64,000 bases of DNA. Source: Nakamurella alba. GTDB taxonomy: Bacteria > Actinomycetota > Actinomycetes > Mycobacteriales > Nakamurellaceae. Under the pieces are notes generated by a model that was given only the letters and a program-made list of their open reading frames with translations, did no database searches and had not been told where the DNA came from. The DNA is taken from contig NZ_WLYK01000001.1 of the NCBI RefSeq assembly GCF_009707545.1, positions 992,001-1,056,000 on the forward strand, given 5' to 3'. Made by a program: the position numbers and the translations under genes. Below, piece by piece: positions 47,334 to 56,471 of the stretch (position 1 is its first letter; the number at the start of each line of letters is the position of its first letter).

Positions 47334-48707
47334 ATGCGGGAGATCGTGATCGTCGGTGGCGGCTATGCCGGCTTCTACACGGCATGGGGGCTGGAGCGCC
47401 GGTTGCGGCGCGGCGAGGCCCGGGTCACCGTCGTGGACCCGTTGCCCTACATGACCTATCAGCCGTTCCTGCCCGAGGTGCTGGCCGGTTCGGTCGAGGC
47501 CAGACACGCCGTCGTCCCGCTGCGCCGACATCTGCGGCGCACCCGGTTGCTCGCCGGCTACGTGACCCGGATCGACCACGCCCGGCGGCTGCTCACCGTC
47601 CGGTTGCCCGACGGGACGTCCACCGAGCTTCCCTACGACGACGTGGTGGTGACCGCCGGCGCGATCACCCGGTCGTTCCCGGTGCCGGGCGTGCCGGAGC
47701 AGGCGATCGGACTCAAGTACGTGGAAGAAGCGGTCGCCGTCCGGGACCACCTGCTCGGCAGCCTGGACCGGGCTGCGGCACTGCCGCCCGGTCCGGAGCG
47801 GCGCCGGCTGCTGACGGTGACGGTCGTCGGCGGCGGATTCGCCGGGGTCGAGGCGTTCGGCGAGGCGCTCTCGCTGTTGACCGACCAGGCACTCCGGTAC
47901 CCCGAACTGGACCCGGGAGAGATCGAGCTGCACCTGGTGGAGGCATCCGGCCGGGTCCTGCCCGAGGTGGGGGAGCGCACCGGCCGCTGGGTGGTCCGCG
48001 AGCTGCAGGGTCGCGGCGGGCGGATCCACCTCCGGACCACCGTGACCTCCGCGGTCGATGGTCACATCGTGCTGTCCGACGGACAGGAGTACGACAGCGG
48101 ACTGCTGCTCTGGACCGCAGGGCTGGCGGCCAACCCGGTGATCGCCCGGCACACCGATCTCCCGCTCGACGGTCGCGGCCTGGTCGTGGTCCGGCCCGAT
48201 CTGCGGGTGGGAACGGCAGGCGAGCCGGTCGACGGTGCGTGGGCCGCCGGGGACGACGCCGCGGTCCCGGACCTGGCGCGCGGGGCCGGTACCTTCACGG
48301 TGCCGAATGCGCAGCACGCCGTCCGTCAGGGCCGACTGCTGGCGGGAAACATCATCCGTTCGTTGCGTGGCCACCCGCTGCAGGACTACCGCCACCGCAG
48401 TCTGGGAGCAGTGGCCACCCTCGGGTTGGGACGTGGCGTCTTCCAATGGGGCCCGCTGGTGGTGAAGGGCTTCCCGGCCTGGCTGATGCACCGCGGCTAC
48501 CACGTGCTCGCGGTGCCCGGCTGGGAGCGCAAGATCCGGGTCGCGGCCGGTTGGCTGACCGCGTTGCTGCTCGGTCGGGACACGGCGTCGCTGGAAGCGG
48601 TGCAGCACCCCCGCCACGGCTTCGTCCACGCCGGAGAACCCTGGCCGGCCGCCTCGGTGAGCGCTGCGCTGCACTCGCTGCCCGACCCGGCCGACCGCAC
48701 CGCATGA
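47334..48707 (+). CDS. Type II NADH dehydrogenase-like FAD oxidoreductase
   Basis: 457 residues. Two Rossmann dinucleotide folds: [18 protein letters not shown] at the N-terminus (FAD) and [18 protein letters not shown] near 165 (NADH). The NDH-2 signatures are present: [14 protein letters not shown] near 40, WTAGLAANP near 258, [11 protein letters not shown] near 300, and [15 protein letters not shown]. The C-terminal part with an amphipathic stretch around [23 protein letters not shown] would bind the membrane. It moves electrons from NADH to quinone without pumping protons. ATG 47334 has GGAGGT 7 nt upstream. The stop is near the sigma-factor start (ATGA at 48704). Confidence 0.88.
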   Translation: MREIVIVGGGYAGFYTAWGLERRLRRGEARVTVVDPLPYMTYQPFLPEVLAGSVEARHAVVPLRRHLRRTRLLAGYVTRIDHARRLLTVRLPDGTSTELPYDDVVVTAGAITRSFPVPGVPEQAIGLKYVEEAVAVRDHLLGSLDRAAALPPGPERRRLLTVTVVGGGFAGVEAFGEALSLLTDQALRYPELDPGEIELHLVEASGRVLPEVGERTGRWVVRELQGRGGRIHLRTTVTSAVDGHIVLSDGQEYDSGLLLWTAGLAANPVIARHTDLPLDGRGLVVVRPDLRVGTAGEPVDGAWAAGDDAAVPDLARGAGTFTVPNAQHAVRQGRLLAGNIIRSLRGHPLQDYRHRSLGAVATLGLGRGVFQWGPLVVKGFPAWLMHRGYHVLAVPGWERKIRVAAGWLTALLLGRDTASLEAVQHPRHGFVHAGEPWPAASVSAALHSLPDPADRTA

Positions 48708-48727
48708 CCCGGCAGGAGGATGCAGCG

Positions 48728-49651
48728 ATGCCCGACGACCTGCAGGACGAGTCGCTGTCCGACCTGTTCGACGAACGATCCAGGTTGCTGGCGATGGCCT
48801 TCCGCATCCTCGGCAGTCGGGCGGACGCGGAGGACGCGGTGCAGGACACCTACGCGCGCTGGTACCGGATGACCGACGAGGAGCGCGCTGCGGTCCGGGT
48901 ACCGGCGGCCTGGTTGACCACCGCGTTGGGCCGGGTGTCGCTGAACATGCTCGGGTCCGCCCGCCACCGGCGCGAGCAGTACGTGGGTCAGTGGCTGCCG
49001 GAACCGACGGCCGCCCGCGGCGCCGGACCGGGCACGGTCGCCGGCGCCCCCGGTCCCGTGGATCCGGCCGACCGGGTCACCCTCGACGACGAGGTGTCGA
49101 TGGCGCTGATGGTCGTCCTGGAGTCGCTGACCCCCGCCGAGCGCGTGGTGTTCGTGCTGCACGACGTCTTCCGGCTGCCGTTCGACGAGATCGCCGGCAT
49201 CGTCGGTCGCACCACCCAGGCCTGCCGCACCCTCGCCTCCTCCGCCCGGCGGCACATCGCCGACCGCCGGTCCGGCGACGCCGATCCCGAGCAGCAACGC
49301 CGGGTCGTCGGATCGTTCTGGGCTGCTGCCCGCTCCGGCGACCTGGCGGCCCTGGTCGGGCTGCTCGATCCCCACGCGACCGCGACCAGCGACGGTGGTG
49401 GTCACGTGCGGGCGGCACTGCGGGTGGTCGCCGGCGCGGACCGCGTCGCCAGGTTCCTCCTCGGTGCCCTCGGCAAGTCGGACGACCTCGTCGCGGAGCT
49501 CGAGAACGACGGTGCGGAACCACAACTCGTCATCCGACGCGGCGACATGGTGGTCGGGGTCGGAAGCTTCCACGTCGTCGGCGAGCGGGTGGCGGACATC
49601 TGGTTGGTGCTCAACCCGGAGAAGTTGCGGACCTGGAACCCCGAATCCTGA
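48728..49651 (+). CDS. ECF41-type RNA polymerase sigma factor (SigJ-like)
   Basis: 307 residues. Region 2 is at about 10-75 ([26 protein letters not shown], in part: [13 protein letters not shown]) and region 4 at about 120-180 with [28 protein letters not shown] (in part: [15 protein letters not shown]). A SnoaL-like C-terminal domain of about 100 residues follows, with the SDGGG motif near 218 and NPEKLR near the end. The DGGGK/NPDKL-like signature marks ECF41, where this tail tunes activity instead of an anti-sigma factor. ATG 48728 has AGGAGG 8 nt upstream; ATG 48704 would overlap the NDH-2 stop. ECF41 genes commonly lie next to an oxidoreductase, as here. Confidence 0.9.
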   Translation: MPDDLQDESLSDLFDERSRLLAMAFRILGSRADAEDAVQDTYARWYRMTDEERAAVRVPAAWLTTALGRVSLNMLGSARHRREQYVGQWLPEPTAARGAGPGTVAGAPGPVDPADRVTLDDEVSMALMVVLESLTPAERVVFVLHDVFRLPFDEIAGIVGRTTQACRTLASSARRHIADRRSGDADPEQQRRVVGSFWAAARSGDLAALVGLLDPHATATSDGGGHVRAALRVVAGADRVARFLLGALGKSDDLVAELENDGAEPQLVIRRGDMVVGVGSFHVVGERVADIWLVLNPEKLRTWNPES

Positions 49652-49669
49652 GCCGGTCCTGAACGGGTC

Positions 49670-50791
49670 TCAGGGACCGGTGACCGAGAGGACGACCCGT
49701 TGCAGGTCGGAGAACTGCAGACCGTCGTAGGCGCGGTAGAACCAGACGACGGTGCCCGGGGCATCGGCAGGGGCGCGGTAGGTGACGTCCTTCCAGTAGG
49801 TGGTGCCGTCGCTGCGGTCGTAGGGGTCCTGGCTGGTTGTGATCGTGCCCTGACCGGGCCGGATCCAGAACGACAGCGCATCGTGATCGGCGTCGGTGGC
49901 GACCAGCGAGAGGTCCACCGTGCCACCGCGCACCACGGTCGCCGACACCTGCCGGGCCACCGGCGCACTGTTCGTCGCGGTGAACCCGCCGGCGGTCACG
50001 GTCGGGGAGCTCTGGAAGTCCTGACTCGCGATGCGCACCACGGCCGTCAGACCGGCCGCCACCCGCGGAACGACAGTCACGTCGGCGAACTTCCCCAGCA
50101 CCACCACACCGGGACCGGCCGGCACGGTCGACGGAGCGAAACCGCCTCTGGTGGCGAAGGTCCCGCCCAGCGTGGAGTGGCCGCGCAGCGCGGTCACCGG
50201 GACCGTGGCGTGGTTGATCCCGCACACCAATACGGTGGCGCTGCGCCCCGCGTGCGCCGACCGTGTCGACGGTGGGCAGGACTTCCCCGGGGATCCACCG
50301 ACGGCCACTCCGACGCTGCTGATCTGGAGGGAGTAGGCCCTCGTCGTCAGGCCGGAGCCGGCGGGCGTGACCACGGTCCACGGCCCGGACCCGTTGCGCA
50401 CCAGCGTGTACAGGCCGCCCAGCAGGTCCCGGGAACCGGTCGGGCTGCCGAAGTCCAACCGGAACCGGCCGACCGCGCCGGCCGCCAATCCGGTCGAGGA
50501 CGTGGTGAACCGGCAGGTCTGCGCGGCGGCCGACCGGGTCCAGCCGGCCGGGGCGCCCACACACGCCCTCAACGGCCATCCGGTGGGTGCAGCGATCGAG
50601 ACCGACGTGATGGCAACGCTTCCGGTGTTCCGGATGTCGACGTACCGAGGCGTGCCCACCCGGTCGCCCAGGTACTGCGACGGGCCGGACACCGTCCCGG
50701 TGGCAGTCGCGGCGGCGACGGCACCCGCGGCCGGGAACGCGGTCAACAGCGGAACCAGCAGGACGATGATGCACAGCAGCGCACGACGCAT
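49670..50791 (-). CDS. Secreted protein with Ig-like/cadherin-like C-terminal domain
   Basis: 373 residues. A signal peptide (RRALLCIIVLLVPLLTAFPAAGAVA) ends near 27. Beta-rich modules follow: residues 30-150 with a Cys pair (ACVGAP ... TCRF) probably disulfide-bonded, 150-240 with a second pair (SCPPS ... VCG), and a final bacterial Ig/cadherin-type module (APVARQVSATVVRGGTVDLSLVATDADHDALSFWI, in part: VATDADHDALSFW) with the DxDxD calcium-type loop. No catalytic motif is seen. It is probably released or loosely attached to the cell surface. GGGAGGT precedes the ATG by 5-6 nt. Confidence 0.75.
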   Translation of the reverse strand: MRRALLCIIVLLVPLLTAFPAAGAVAAATATGTVSGPSQYLGDRVGTPRYVDIRNTGSVAITSVSIAAPTGWPLRACVGAPAGWTRSAAAQTCRFTTSSTGLAAGAVGRFRLDFGSPTGSRDLLGGLYTLVRNGSGPWTVVTPAGSGLTTRAYSLQISSVGVAVGGSPGKSCPPSTRSAHAGRSATVLVCGINHATVPVTALRGHSTLGGTFATRGGFAPSTVPAGPGVVVLGKFADVTVVPRVAAGLTAVVRIASQDFQSSPTVTAGGFTATNSAPVARQVSATVVRGGTVDLSLVATDADHDALSFWIRPGQGTITTSQDPYDRSDGTTYWKDVTYRAPADAPGTVVWFYRAYDGLQFSDLQRVVLSVTGP

Positions 50792-51039
50792 CGGGTCACC
50801 TCCCGGACGACACCGGCGGACCGTCCACCGGCCGACGGCACCGGACCGGGTCGGCCGCGATGCCGATGGAGATGTCGTCCTCGTCGACGACGCCGTTACC
50901 GTTCCGGCGCGGTCGCCGCCCGCATCGCGGTGTGCAGCAGCTGCAGGTCGCGGGTCAGCGGGTCCGGGCCGGTGTCCGCGCCGAGCAGACGACCCGGTGC
51001 GCCGTCCGCCCGCTTCTGATGGGCGGGATGGGTCGCGTC

Positions 51040-51117
51040 TTCGACATCGCCCACATCCGGGAAGCGCACGCCGTTCTCGAGCAGGGCACCGGCGGGAAGA
51101 TCGTGGTCACCACCTGA
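51040..51117 (+). pseudogene. 3' remnant of a zinc-binding/quinone oxidoreductase-type dehydrogenase
   Basis: The last 25 codons before the stop at 51115 read FDIAHIREAHAVLEQG then GGKIVVTT, the familiar C-terminal end of MDR-type (zinc-binding alcohol/quinone) dehydrogenases. Upstream the same frame is unrelated to the family and has no start with an RBS. It is therefore a broken copy with only its tail left. On the minus strand a short tail ending ATAPER at 50896 may be another remnant. The 346-bp gap between the secreted protein and the isomerase gene holds nothing else. Confidence 0.65.
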
Positions 51118-51137
51118 TCCGCCGGACGACCGATGCC

Positions 51138-52085
51138 TCAGCCGACCCGGGCGGCCATCGCCTCCTGCAGGGTGCGGACCGCCAGGGTCACCGACTCGCT
51201 CTGGCCCAGGGTGTAGTCCTCGTTCTCGATCGACAGCGGACCGTCGTACCCGGCCGCGGCGAGCGCGTCGACGAACGCGGACCAGAAGACCACGCCGTCG
51301 GGGTGCCCGGTACCGACGGCCACGTAGTTCCACGCCCGCTCACCGGTGCGCTCGTTCGGGATGGTCTCCAGGTGCGAGGTGACGGCAGCGGCCGCCTCGA
51401 TCCGGGTGTCCTTGGCGTGCACGTGGTGGATCGCGCCGCCCAACGCACCGATGGCGGCGATCGGGTCGGCGCCCATCCACCACAGGTGACTGGGATCGAA
51501 GTTCACGCCGACGACGTCGCCCACCGCCCGGCGCAGCCGCAACAACGCCGGCACGTTGTACACCAACTGGTTCGCGTGCATCTCCACCGCGATCCGCACA
51601 CCGCGGCGGGCGGCCTCGGCGGCGATCCCGCCCCAGAAGTCCTCCGCCACTGTCCACTGGTGTTCCAGCAGCTCCAGGTTCTCCGGCGGCCAGACCGTGG
51701 TGATCCAGGCCGGGAAGGTGTCGCCGGGCTTCGCGGGCAGGCCCGACATCGTCACCACCGTATCGATGCCGAACTCCTCGGCGAGCTGCAGCGCTCCGCG
51801 CAACACCGCCGCGTCCCGCTTCCCGTGCACCGGGTGCAGCGGGTTCCCGGAGGCGTTCAACGCCTCGAGGCGCAGTCCCCTGGACTCGATGTCGGACCGC
51901 AGCCCCGACCGGGCGCCGGCATCGGCCAGCAGGTCGGCCAGGTCCGCGTGCGGCGCCGGCGACCAGCCGCCGTGCGTCCCGCCCAGGCCGACCTCGACGG
52001 TCTCCACGCCCAGTTCCGCGGCGAGATCCAGCGCGGCGGTGCGGGTCAGCCCGGACAGGCTGTCGGTGAGCAGTCCGATCTGCAT
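51138..52085 (-). CDS. Sugar phosphate isomerase/epimerase (xylose isomerase-like TIM barrel)
   Basis: 315 residues of the AP-endonuclease-2/IolE-IolI fold. Likely metal ligands: Glu in AVEMHANQLVYN (about 187), Asp/His in VNFDPSHLWWMGADP (about 216), His in HHVHAKDTR (about 242) and Glu in LSIENED (about 288). It begins 1 nt after the stop of the Gfo/Idh/MocA gene, so the pair is co-translated. Together they probably convert an inositol- or sugar-type compound, with oxidation first and isomerisation or dehydration next. The substrate is unknown. Confidence 0.85.
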   Translation of the reverse strand: MQIGLLTDSLSGLTRTAALDLAAELGVETVEVGLGGTHGGWSPAPHADLADLLADAGARSGLRSDIESRGLRLEALNASGNPLHPVHGKRDAAVLRGALQLAEEFGIDTVVTMSGLPAKPGDTFPAWITTVWPPENLELLEHQWTVAEDFWGGIAAEAARRGVRIAVEMHANQLVYNVPALLRLRRAVGDVVGVNFDPSHLWWMGADPIAAIGALGGAIHHVHAKDTRIEAAAAVTSHLETIPNERTGERAWNYVAVGTGHPDGVVFWSAFVDALAAAGYDGPLSIENEDYTLGQSESVTLAVRTLQEAMAARVG

Positions 52086-52086
52086 C

Positions 52087-53085
52087 TCAGGCCCCGGCCA
52101 CGCGGACAGTGGCGCCGGTGCGCAGGCTCTCCACCCCGGCATCGGCCAGCGCCAGCGCGGCGCGGCCGTCGTCGAACCCGGGGCTGAACGGCGTGCCGTT
52201 CTCGATACCGGTGACGAAGTGGTCCATCTCGGCGCGGTAGGCCGGGGTGTACCGATCGAGGAAGAAGTTCAGGTACGGCGCGGCCACCTCGGTGGCATCG
52301 GCGCCGGAGAAGCGGGTGCTGGTCGGCAGTTGGTTGGCGGCGGTCAGCATGCCCAGCTCACCGAACGCCTCGATCCGCTGGTCGTACCCGAAGGAGCAGC
52401 GCCGGCTGTTGGTGATGGTGCAGAGCACCCCGGCCGAGTTCCGCAGGACCACGACGGCACCGTCGATGTCGCCGGCCTCGGCGATCTCCGGCGACACCAG
52501 GTTCGAGCCGGCCGCGGTCACCTCGACGACGTCGCCCAGGAAGAACCGGGCCATGTCGAAGTCGTGGATCGTCATGTCCCGGAGAAGACCGCCCGAGGTG
52601 CGGACGTAGGCGGCCGGCGGCGGGGCCGGATCGCGGCTGATGATGATCAGCTGCTCCAGCGCCCCGATCCGGCCGGCGCCGACCTGCGCGTGGATGTCGG
52701 CGAAGGTCGGGTCGAAGCGCCGGTTGAAGCCGACCATCACTCGGTCCGCGAGATCACCGATGACGGAGCGGCACTCGTCCACCTTCGCCAGGTCGAGGTC
52801 GATCGGCTTCTCGCACAGCACGGCCTTGCCGGCGCGGACCGCGCGGGTCAGGAAGTCGACGTGGGTCGGGGTGGGGGAGCCCACCACCACCCCGTCGATC
52901 GCCGGGTCGAGCAGGATCTGGTCGGCGTCGGTGACCCACTCGGTGCCGAACTTCTCACCGACCTCCTTCGCCGCCGCCTCGATCGGGTCGAAGACCTTCA
53001 CCAGGTCGGCCCGCGGATGAACGGTGATCGAGTCGGCGTGCACCCGACCGATACGACCGCAGCCGATGACACCCAGAGCTACCAC
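52087..53085 (-). CDS. Gfo/Idh/MocA family oxidoreductase, inositol 2-dehydrogenase-like
   Basis: 332 residues. The Rossmann loop GVIGCGRIGRVHA is at 5-17 and the catalytic CEKPIDLDL (Lys near 95) follows. DMTIHDFDMARFFLG (about 168) has the Asp/His pair of myo-inositol 2-dehydrogenases. NFFLDRYTPAYRAEMDHFV is the usual C-terminal interface (quoted in part: DRYTPAYRAEMDHF). GTG 53085 has AAGGGAG 7-8 nt before it. The promoter region contains two TGGAACGTTCCA operators, and a divergent LacI gene begins 152 bp away. Confidence 0.88.
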   Translation of the reverse strand: MVALGVIGCGRIGRVHADSITVHPRADLVKVFDPIEAAAKEVGEKFGTEWVTDADQILLDPAIDGVVVGSPTPTHVDFLTRAVRAGKAVLCEKPIDLDLAKVDECRSVIGDLADRVMVGFNRRFDPTFADIHAQVGAGRIGALEQLIIISRDPAPPPAAYVRTSGGLLRDMTIHDFDMARFFLGDVVEVTAAGSNLVSPEIAEAGDIDGAVVVLRNSAGVLCTITNSRRCSFGYDQRIEAFGELGMLTAANQLPTSTRFSGADATEVAAPYLNFFLDRYTPAYRAEMDHFVTGIENGTPFSPGFDDGRAALALADAGVESLRTGATVRVAGA

Positions 53086-53132
53086 GAGCCGCTCCCTTGC
53101 AGCGAGAACCAGGTCGACGGTCGTACCGACGA

Positions 53133-53150
53133 GCCTGGAACGTTCCAGGC
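53133..53150. promoter_or_regulatory. LacI-type operator 1 (18-bp perfect palindrome)
   Basis: GCCTGGAACGTTCCAGGC, a perfect palindrome with central CG. It lies 48 bp before the Gfo/Idh/MocA start and 88 bp before the divergent LacI start. Confidence 0.8.
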
Positions 53151-53195
53151 GGGCTCAGTATGGGACCACCCCCGGTGCGCGTCAACCGGTGTCGC

Positions 53196-53207
53196 TGGAA
53201 CGTTCCA
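53196..53207. promoter_or_regulatory. LacI-type operator 2
   Basis: TGGAACGTTCCA, identical to the core of operator 1, 60 bp away centre to centre and 31 bp before the LacI start. Two identical sites between divergent genes suggest looping and autoregulation by the LacI protein encoded next to them. Confidence 0.8.
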
Positions 53208-53237
53208 TTCGGCGGCGGTTCGTGTCACCATCACAGC

Positions 53238-54263
53238 GTGACGTCCACCGCGGGACCGGGGCGCCGGGTCACCATCATCGACGTGGCGCGGCGGGCCGGC
53301 GTGTCCAAGTCACTGGCGTCCCTGGTGATCCGGAACGCTCCCGGGGCGAGCGCGGCCTCCCGGGAAGCGGTCCTGCTGGCTGTCGCCGAGCTGGGCTACC
53401 AGCCCGATCTTGCCGCCAAGGCGCTGCGCGAACAGCGGTCACGCCTGCTCGGCGTCGTGCTCGATCCCGGCGACCCGTTCCACGCCGACCTGCTGGAGGC
53501 GATCCACCCGGCGGCGGAGGAACGCGGCTTCGACGTGGTGCTCGGCGCCCGGCTGCCCGGACGCGGCGAGAAGCGTGCGGTGGACAGTCTGCTGCGGTCC
53601 CGGTGCGAGGGGCTGATCCTGCTCGGCAGCGAGAGCAGCGCGACCGCCCTGCGGCAGCTGGCGGAGCGGGTGCCGGTCACCCTGATCTCCCGGTCCGGTC
53701 GTGGGACCGGGACCGGGGCGGTGCTGGGCGCCGACGAGAAGGGCGCGGCACTGGCCACCGACCACCTGCTGGGGCTCGGGCACCGCCGGATCCGGTTCGT
53801 CGACGGGGGACGCCGGCCGGGCGCGGTCCCGCGCCGGCGCGGCTACCTGGCCGCGATGCGCCGGGCCGGGGCGGAACCGGACGTGGTGCCCGGCGACCAC
53901 ACCGAGGAGTCCGGGATCCGCGCCGCGCAGCAGCTGCTGGGTGAGCTGCGGGACGGCGACGCCCACCCGGTCACCGCGGTGTTCGGCGGCAACGACCGCT
54001 GCGCCACGGGCGTTCTCGACACCCTGCTCCGGGCGGGAGTCGATGTTCCGCAGCGGGTCTCGGTGGTCGGCTACGACGACTCCCGGCTGGCCCGGATGGC
54101 GCACGTCGATCTGACCACGGTGGCCCAGGATGCGCCGGAGCTGGCCCGGCGGGCCGTCGGATCGCTGGTCGGCCGGGTGGAGGACGGCACACCGCCGGGC
54201 CCGGACGTGCTGCTCGAACCGGCGCTGGTCGTCCGCGGGACCACCGGCCCGCCGCCGGGGTAG
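53238..54263 (+). CDS. LacI-family transcriptional regulator of the inositol/sugar operon
   Basis: 341 residues. HTH: TIIDVARRAGVSKSLASLVIRN (about 12-33, in part: IDVARRAGVSKSLAS), hinge near GYQPDLAAKALREQRS, and a periplasmic-binding-like domain to PALVVRG. It binds, by inference, the twin TGGAACGTTCCA sites just upstream and so controls both itself and the divergent dehydrogenase/isomerase genes. The GTG at 53238 has CACCAT, a weak -10-like box, 6 nt before it. The effector is probably a product or substrate of that operon. Confidence 0.88.
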   Translation: MTSTAGPGRRVTIIDVARRAGVSKSLASLVIRNAPGASAASREAVLLAVAELGYQPDLAAKALREQRSRLLGVVLDPGDPFHADLLEAIHPAAEERGFDVVLGARLPGRGEKRAVDSLLRSRCEGLILLGSESSATALRQLAERVPVTLISRSGRGTGTGAVLGADEKGAALATDHLLGLGHRRIRFVDGGRRPGAVPRRRGYLAAMRRAGAEPDVVPGDHTEESGIRAAQQLLGELRDGDAHPVTAVFGGNDRCATGVLDTLLRAGVDVPQRVSVVGYDDSRLARMAHVDLTTVAQDAPELARRAVGSLVGRVEDGTPPGPDVLLEPALVVRGTTGPPPG

Positions 54264-54282
54264 GAGTTCCCGGCCAGGGCCG

Positions 54283-55575
54283 TCAGGCCAGCGGGTCGGT
54301 GTCCGGCGGCAGGGTGTCGCGGTCGGTGCTGCGCCGTACGGCACGGTCCGGCAGCCAGATCACGAAGGTCGCGCCCGCGCCCGGCGAGCTGTGCACGGCG
54401 AGTGTGCCGCCGTGCGCCTCCACCACCTGCCGGGCGATGGCCAGGCCGATCCCGGTGCCGCCGTTGCCGTTCCGCTCCCGCGCAGGCTGCCCGTTCTGCT
54501 CGGCGGGGGCGCTGAAGTAACGGTCGAAGACCCGGCCGCGCCGGTCCTCGGGAATGCCCGGACCGCTGTCCCGCACCGCGACGAACGCCCAGCCGCGGAC
54601 GGAACCGGTCACGATGTCCAGGCTCCCGCCGTCCGGGGTGAAGCGGATGGCATTGGCCAGCAGGTTGCGGATCGCCCGGACCAGCGTGCTGCGGTCGCCG
54701 TAGACCACCGGGCCGTCGGCCAGTCGCCGGTGCAGCACCAGGCCGCGGTCCTGCAGCATCGGGCCGTACTCGTCGGCGACGGTCCCGGCCAGCGACGGCA
54801 GCGCAAGGTCGGTCTCGTCGAACGCGCCGGACCTCCGTCGGGCGGTGGCCAGCAGATCCTCGATCAGCACGGCCATCTCGTCCGCCGCCCGGGACACCAC
54901 GGTGGTCGCCCGGCGCCGGTCGGCGGGGGAGGCCCCCTCGTCGGAGAGCACCGCGTCGACGTTCGTGCGGATCACCGCGACCGGGTTGCGCAGCTCGTGC
55001 GACACGTCGTCGAGCAGGGCGCGCTGGGCGTCGAACGCCCCCTCGAGCCGGTCCAGCATCTCGTCGATCGTCCGGGCCAGCGTGGTCAGCTCGTCCTCCG
55101 GGCGGTGCGGCCGGTCCGGCGGGCCACCGCTGCCGATCCGTCGGGACAGGTCGGTGGCGGTGATCTCCCGGGTGGTGGTGGTGATCGCGCCGAGCGGGCG
55201 GAGCACCCGGCCGGACACCCACCAGCCGACCAGCAGGCTGAACAGGAACAGCCCGCCGAGCGAGATCGACGTCCAGACCCGGAGCGACTGCAGGGTGCGC
55301 TCGTTCACCGCCCGCTGCACGATGTCCAGGTCGGCGGCGCTGACCAGGCTGCCGTTGGCGGCGGAGGCGCCGTCGAGGAACTTCACCCAGCCGTCGTCGG
55401 AGACCTTGAACTTCTGCAGCGCGACCGAGTCCAGCGGTTCGGCCTCCAGCCCGGCGGCGAGCCCCAGGTACACGACGATCAGCACCACTGCAGCGATGCC
55501 GAACACCAGCCCGGAGTAGGTGAACGCCAGCCGGGCCCGGACCGTGCGGGTCCAGGCCGGGAGCGCCGGCCTCAC
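54283..55575 (-). CDS. Two-component sensor histidine kinase
   Basis: 430 residues. TM1 at about 15-40, an extracytoplasmic part of roughly 65 residues, TM2 at about 104-125, then HAMP. The phosphorylated His is His193 in DDVSHELRNP. N-box RNLLANAIRFTPDGG is near 305, followed by G-box DSGPGIP, F-box DRYFSA and G2 GGTGIGLAIARQV. All kinase motifs are intact. It starts at GTG 55575, overlapping the response regulator stop (GTGA), so the two are coupled. The signal is unknown; the small outer domain could sense the envelope or a ligand. Confidence 0.93.
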   Translation of the reverse strand: MRPALPAWTRTVRARLAFTYSGLVFGIAAVVLIVVYLGLAAGLEAEPLDSVALQKFKVSDDGWVKFLDGASAANGSLVSAADLDIVQRAVNERTLQSLRVWTSISLGGLFLFSLLVGWWVSGRVLRPLGAITTTTREITATDLSRRIGSGGPPDRPHRPEDELTTLARTIDEMLDRLEGAFDAQRALLDDVSHELRNPVAVIRTNVDAVLSDEGASPADRRRATTVVSRAADEMAVLIEDLLATARRRSGAFDETDLALPSLAGTVADEYGPMLQDRGLVLHRRLADGPVVYGDRSTLVRAIRNLLANAIRFTPDGGSLDIVTGSVRGWAFVAVRDSGPGIPEDRRGRVFDRYFSAPAEQNGQPARERNGNGGTGIGLAIARQVVEAHGGTLAVHSSPGAGATFVIWLPDRAVRRSTDRDTLPPDTDPLA

Positions 55576-56297
55576 GGCGCCGGGACCGGGGCGATCGGCC
55601 GGACCGGGGCGCCGTCCCGGAGCCGGTAGCCGCGGCCGACCACCGTTTCCAGCAGCTGCGGCTCGTCGTCGACGGAGAGTTTGCGGCGCAGCGTGCCCAC
55701 GGTGACCCGGACGGTCTGGGTGAACGGGTCGGCGTTCTCGTCCCACACGTGCCGCAGCAACTCCTCCGCGGACACCACGTGACCGGGCAGCGTCAGCAGG
55801 TAGCGCAGCACCGCGAACTCCTTGAGCGTGAGCTGCAGTTCGCGGTCGCCGCGGTGCACCAGCTGGCGGGCGGTGTCCATGGTGATGTCGCCGACCGCCA
55901 CGACCGACGACGCCGCCCGGACCTCGCGCCGCAGCAACGCCCGGATCCGCGCGGTCAGCTCGGCGAGGGCGAACGGCTTGACCAGGTAGTCGTCGGCACC
56001 GGAGTCCAGGCCGAGCACCCGGTCGCGGAGCGCCGAGCGGGCGGTCAGCACCAGGATCCGCACCCCCGGCCCGGACCGGGCGGTGATCCGGCCGGTGCGC
56101 ACGGCGTCGGCCAGGTCGAAGCCGTCCCCGTCCGGCAGGTTGGCGTCCAGCAGCAGCAGGTCGTACTCGACCAGCTGCACCTTCTCGGCGGCGGCGCGGT
56201 GGGTACCGGCGACGTCCACCGCGTACCCCTCGCGGGCCAGCCCCACCTGCAGGGCCGAGGCCAGGCCCTCCTCGTCCTCCACCACCAGTAGCCGCAT
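55572..56297 (-). CDS. OmpR-family response regulator
   Basis: 241 residues. Receiver: acidic pair in VVEDEEG, phospho-Asp51 in LLLLDANLP, Thr/Ser in LVLTARS, Lys107 in LVKPFA. The winged-helix DNA-binding domain ends with TVRVTVGTLRRKL and VVGRGYRL. TACCGT, a -10 box, ends 6 nt before the ATG, so the transcript is probably leaderless. It is divergent from the moxR operon (175 bp between starts), which suggests that it may control that operon as well as itself. Confidence 0.94.
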   Translation of the reverse strand: MRLLVVEDEEGLASALQVGLAREGYAVDVAGTHRAAAEKVQLVEYDLLLLDANLPDGDGFDLADAVRTGRITARSGPGVRILVLTARSALRDRVLGLDSGADDYLVKPFALAELTARIRALLRREVRAASSVVAVGDITMDTARQLVHRGDRELQLTLKEFAVLRYLLTLPGHVVSAEELLRHVWDENADPFTQTVRVTVGTLRRKLSVDDEPQLLETVVGRGYRLRDGAPVRPIAPVPAP

Positions 56298-56303
56298 GAC
56301 ACG

Positions 56304-56309
56304 ACGGTA
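56304..56309 (-). promoter_or_regulatory. -10 box TACCGT of the response regulator gene, leaderless
   Basis: On the minus strand TACCGT ends 6 nt before the ATG at 56297. No RBS is present. Confidence 0.5.
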
Positions 56310-56471
56310 GGGGAACCACGGCGCCGGAGGCAGGCCCTGGCGCGTCCCCTTTCGCCCGCCTTTCGGTCCGGCTTCCGGTGGTTTTCGCCGTCCATCGGTC
56401 CACTGGCCGCATCGCCCCACGGCGACCGCACGCATCACGAGACCGATCCCCAGGACGAGAGGACCCACCCG

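Noticed and set aside
50860-51117. Complete 85-codon protein gene
   Set aside because: Only the last 25 codons resemble a protein family; the upstream part has no RBS and no family pattern, so it is a remnant.
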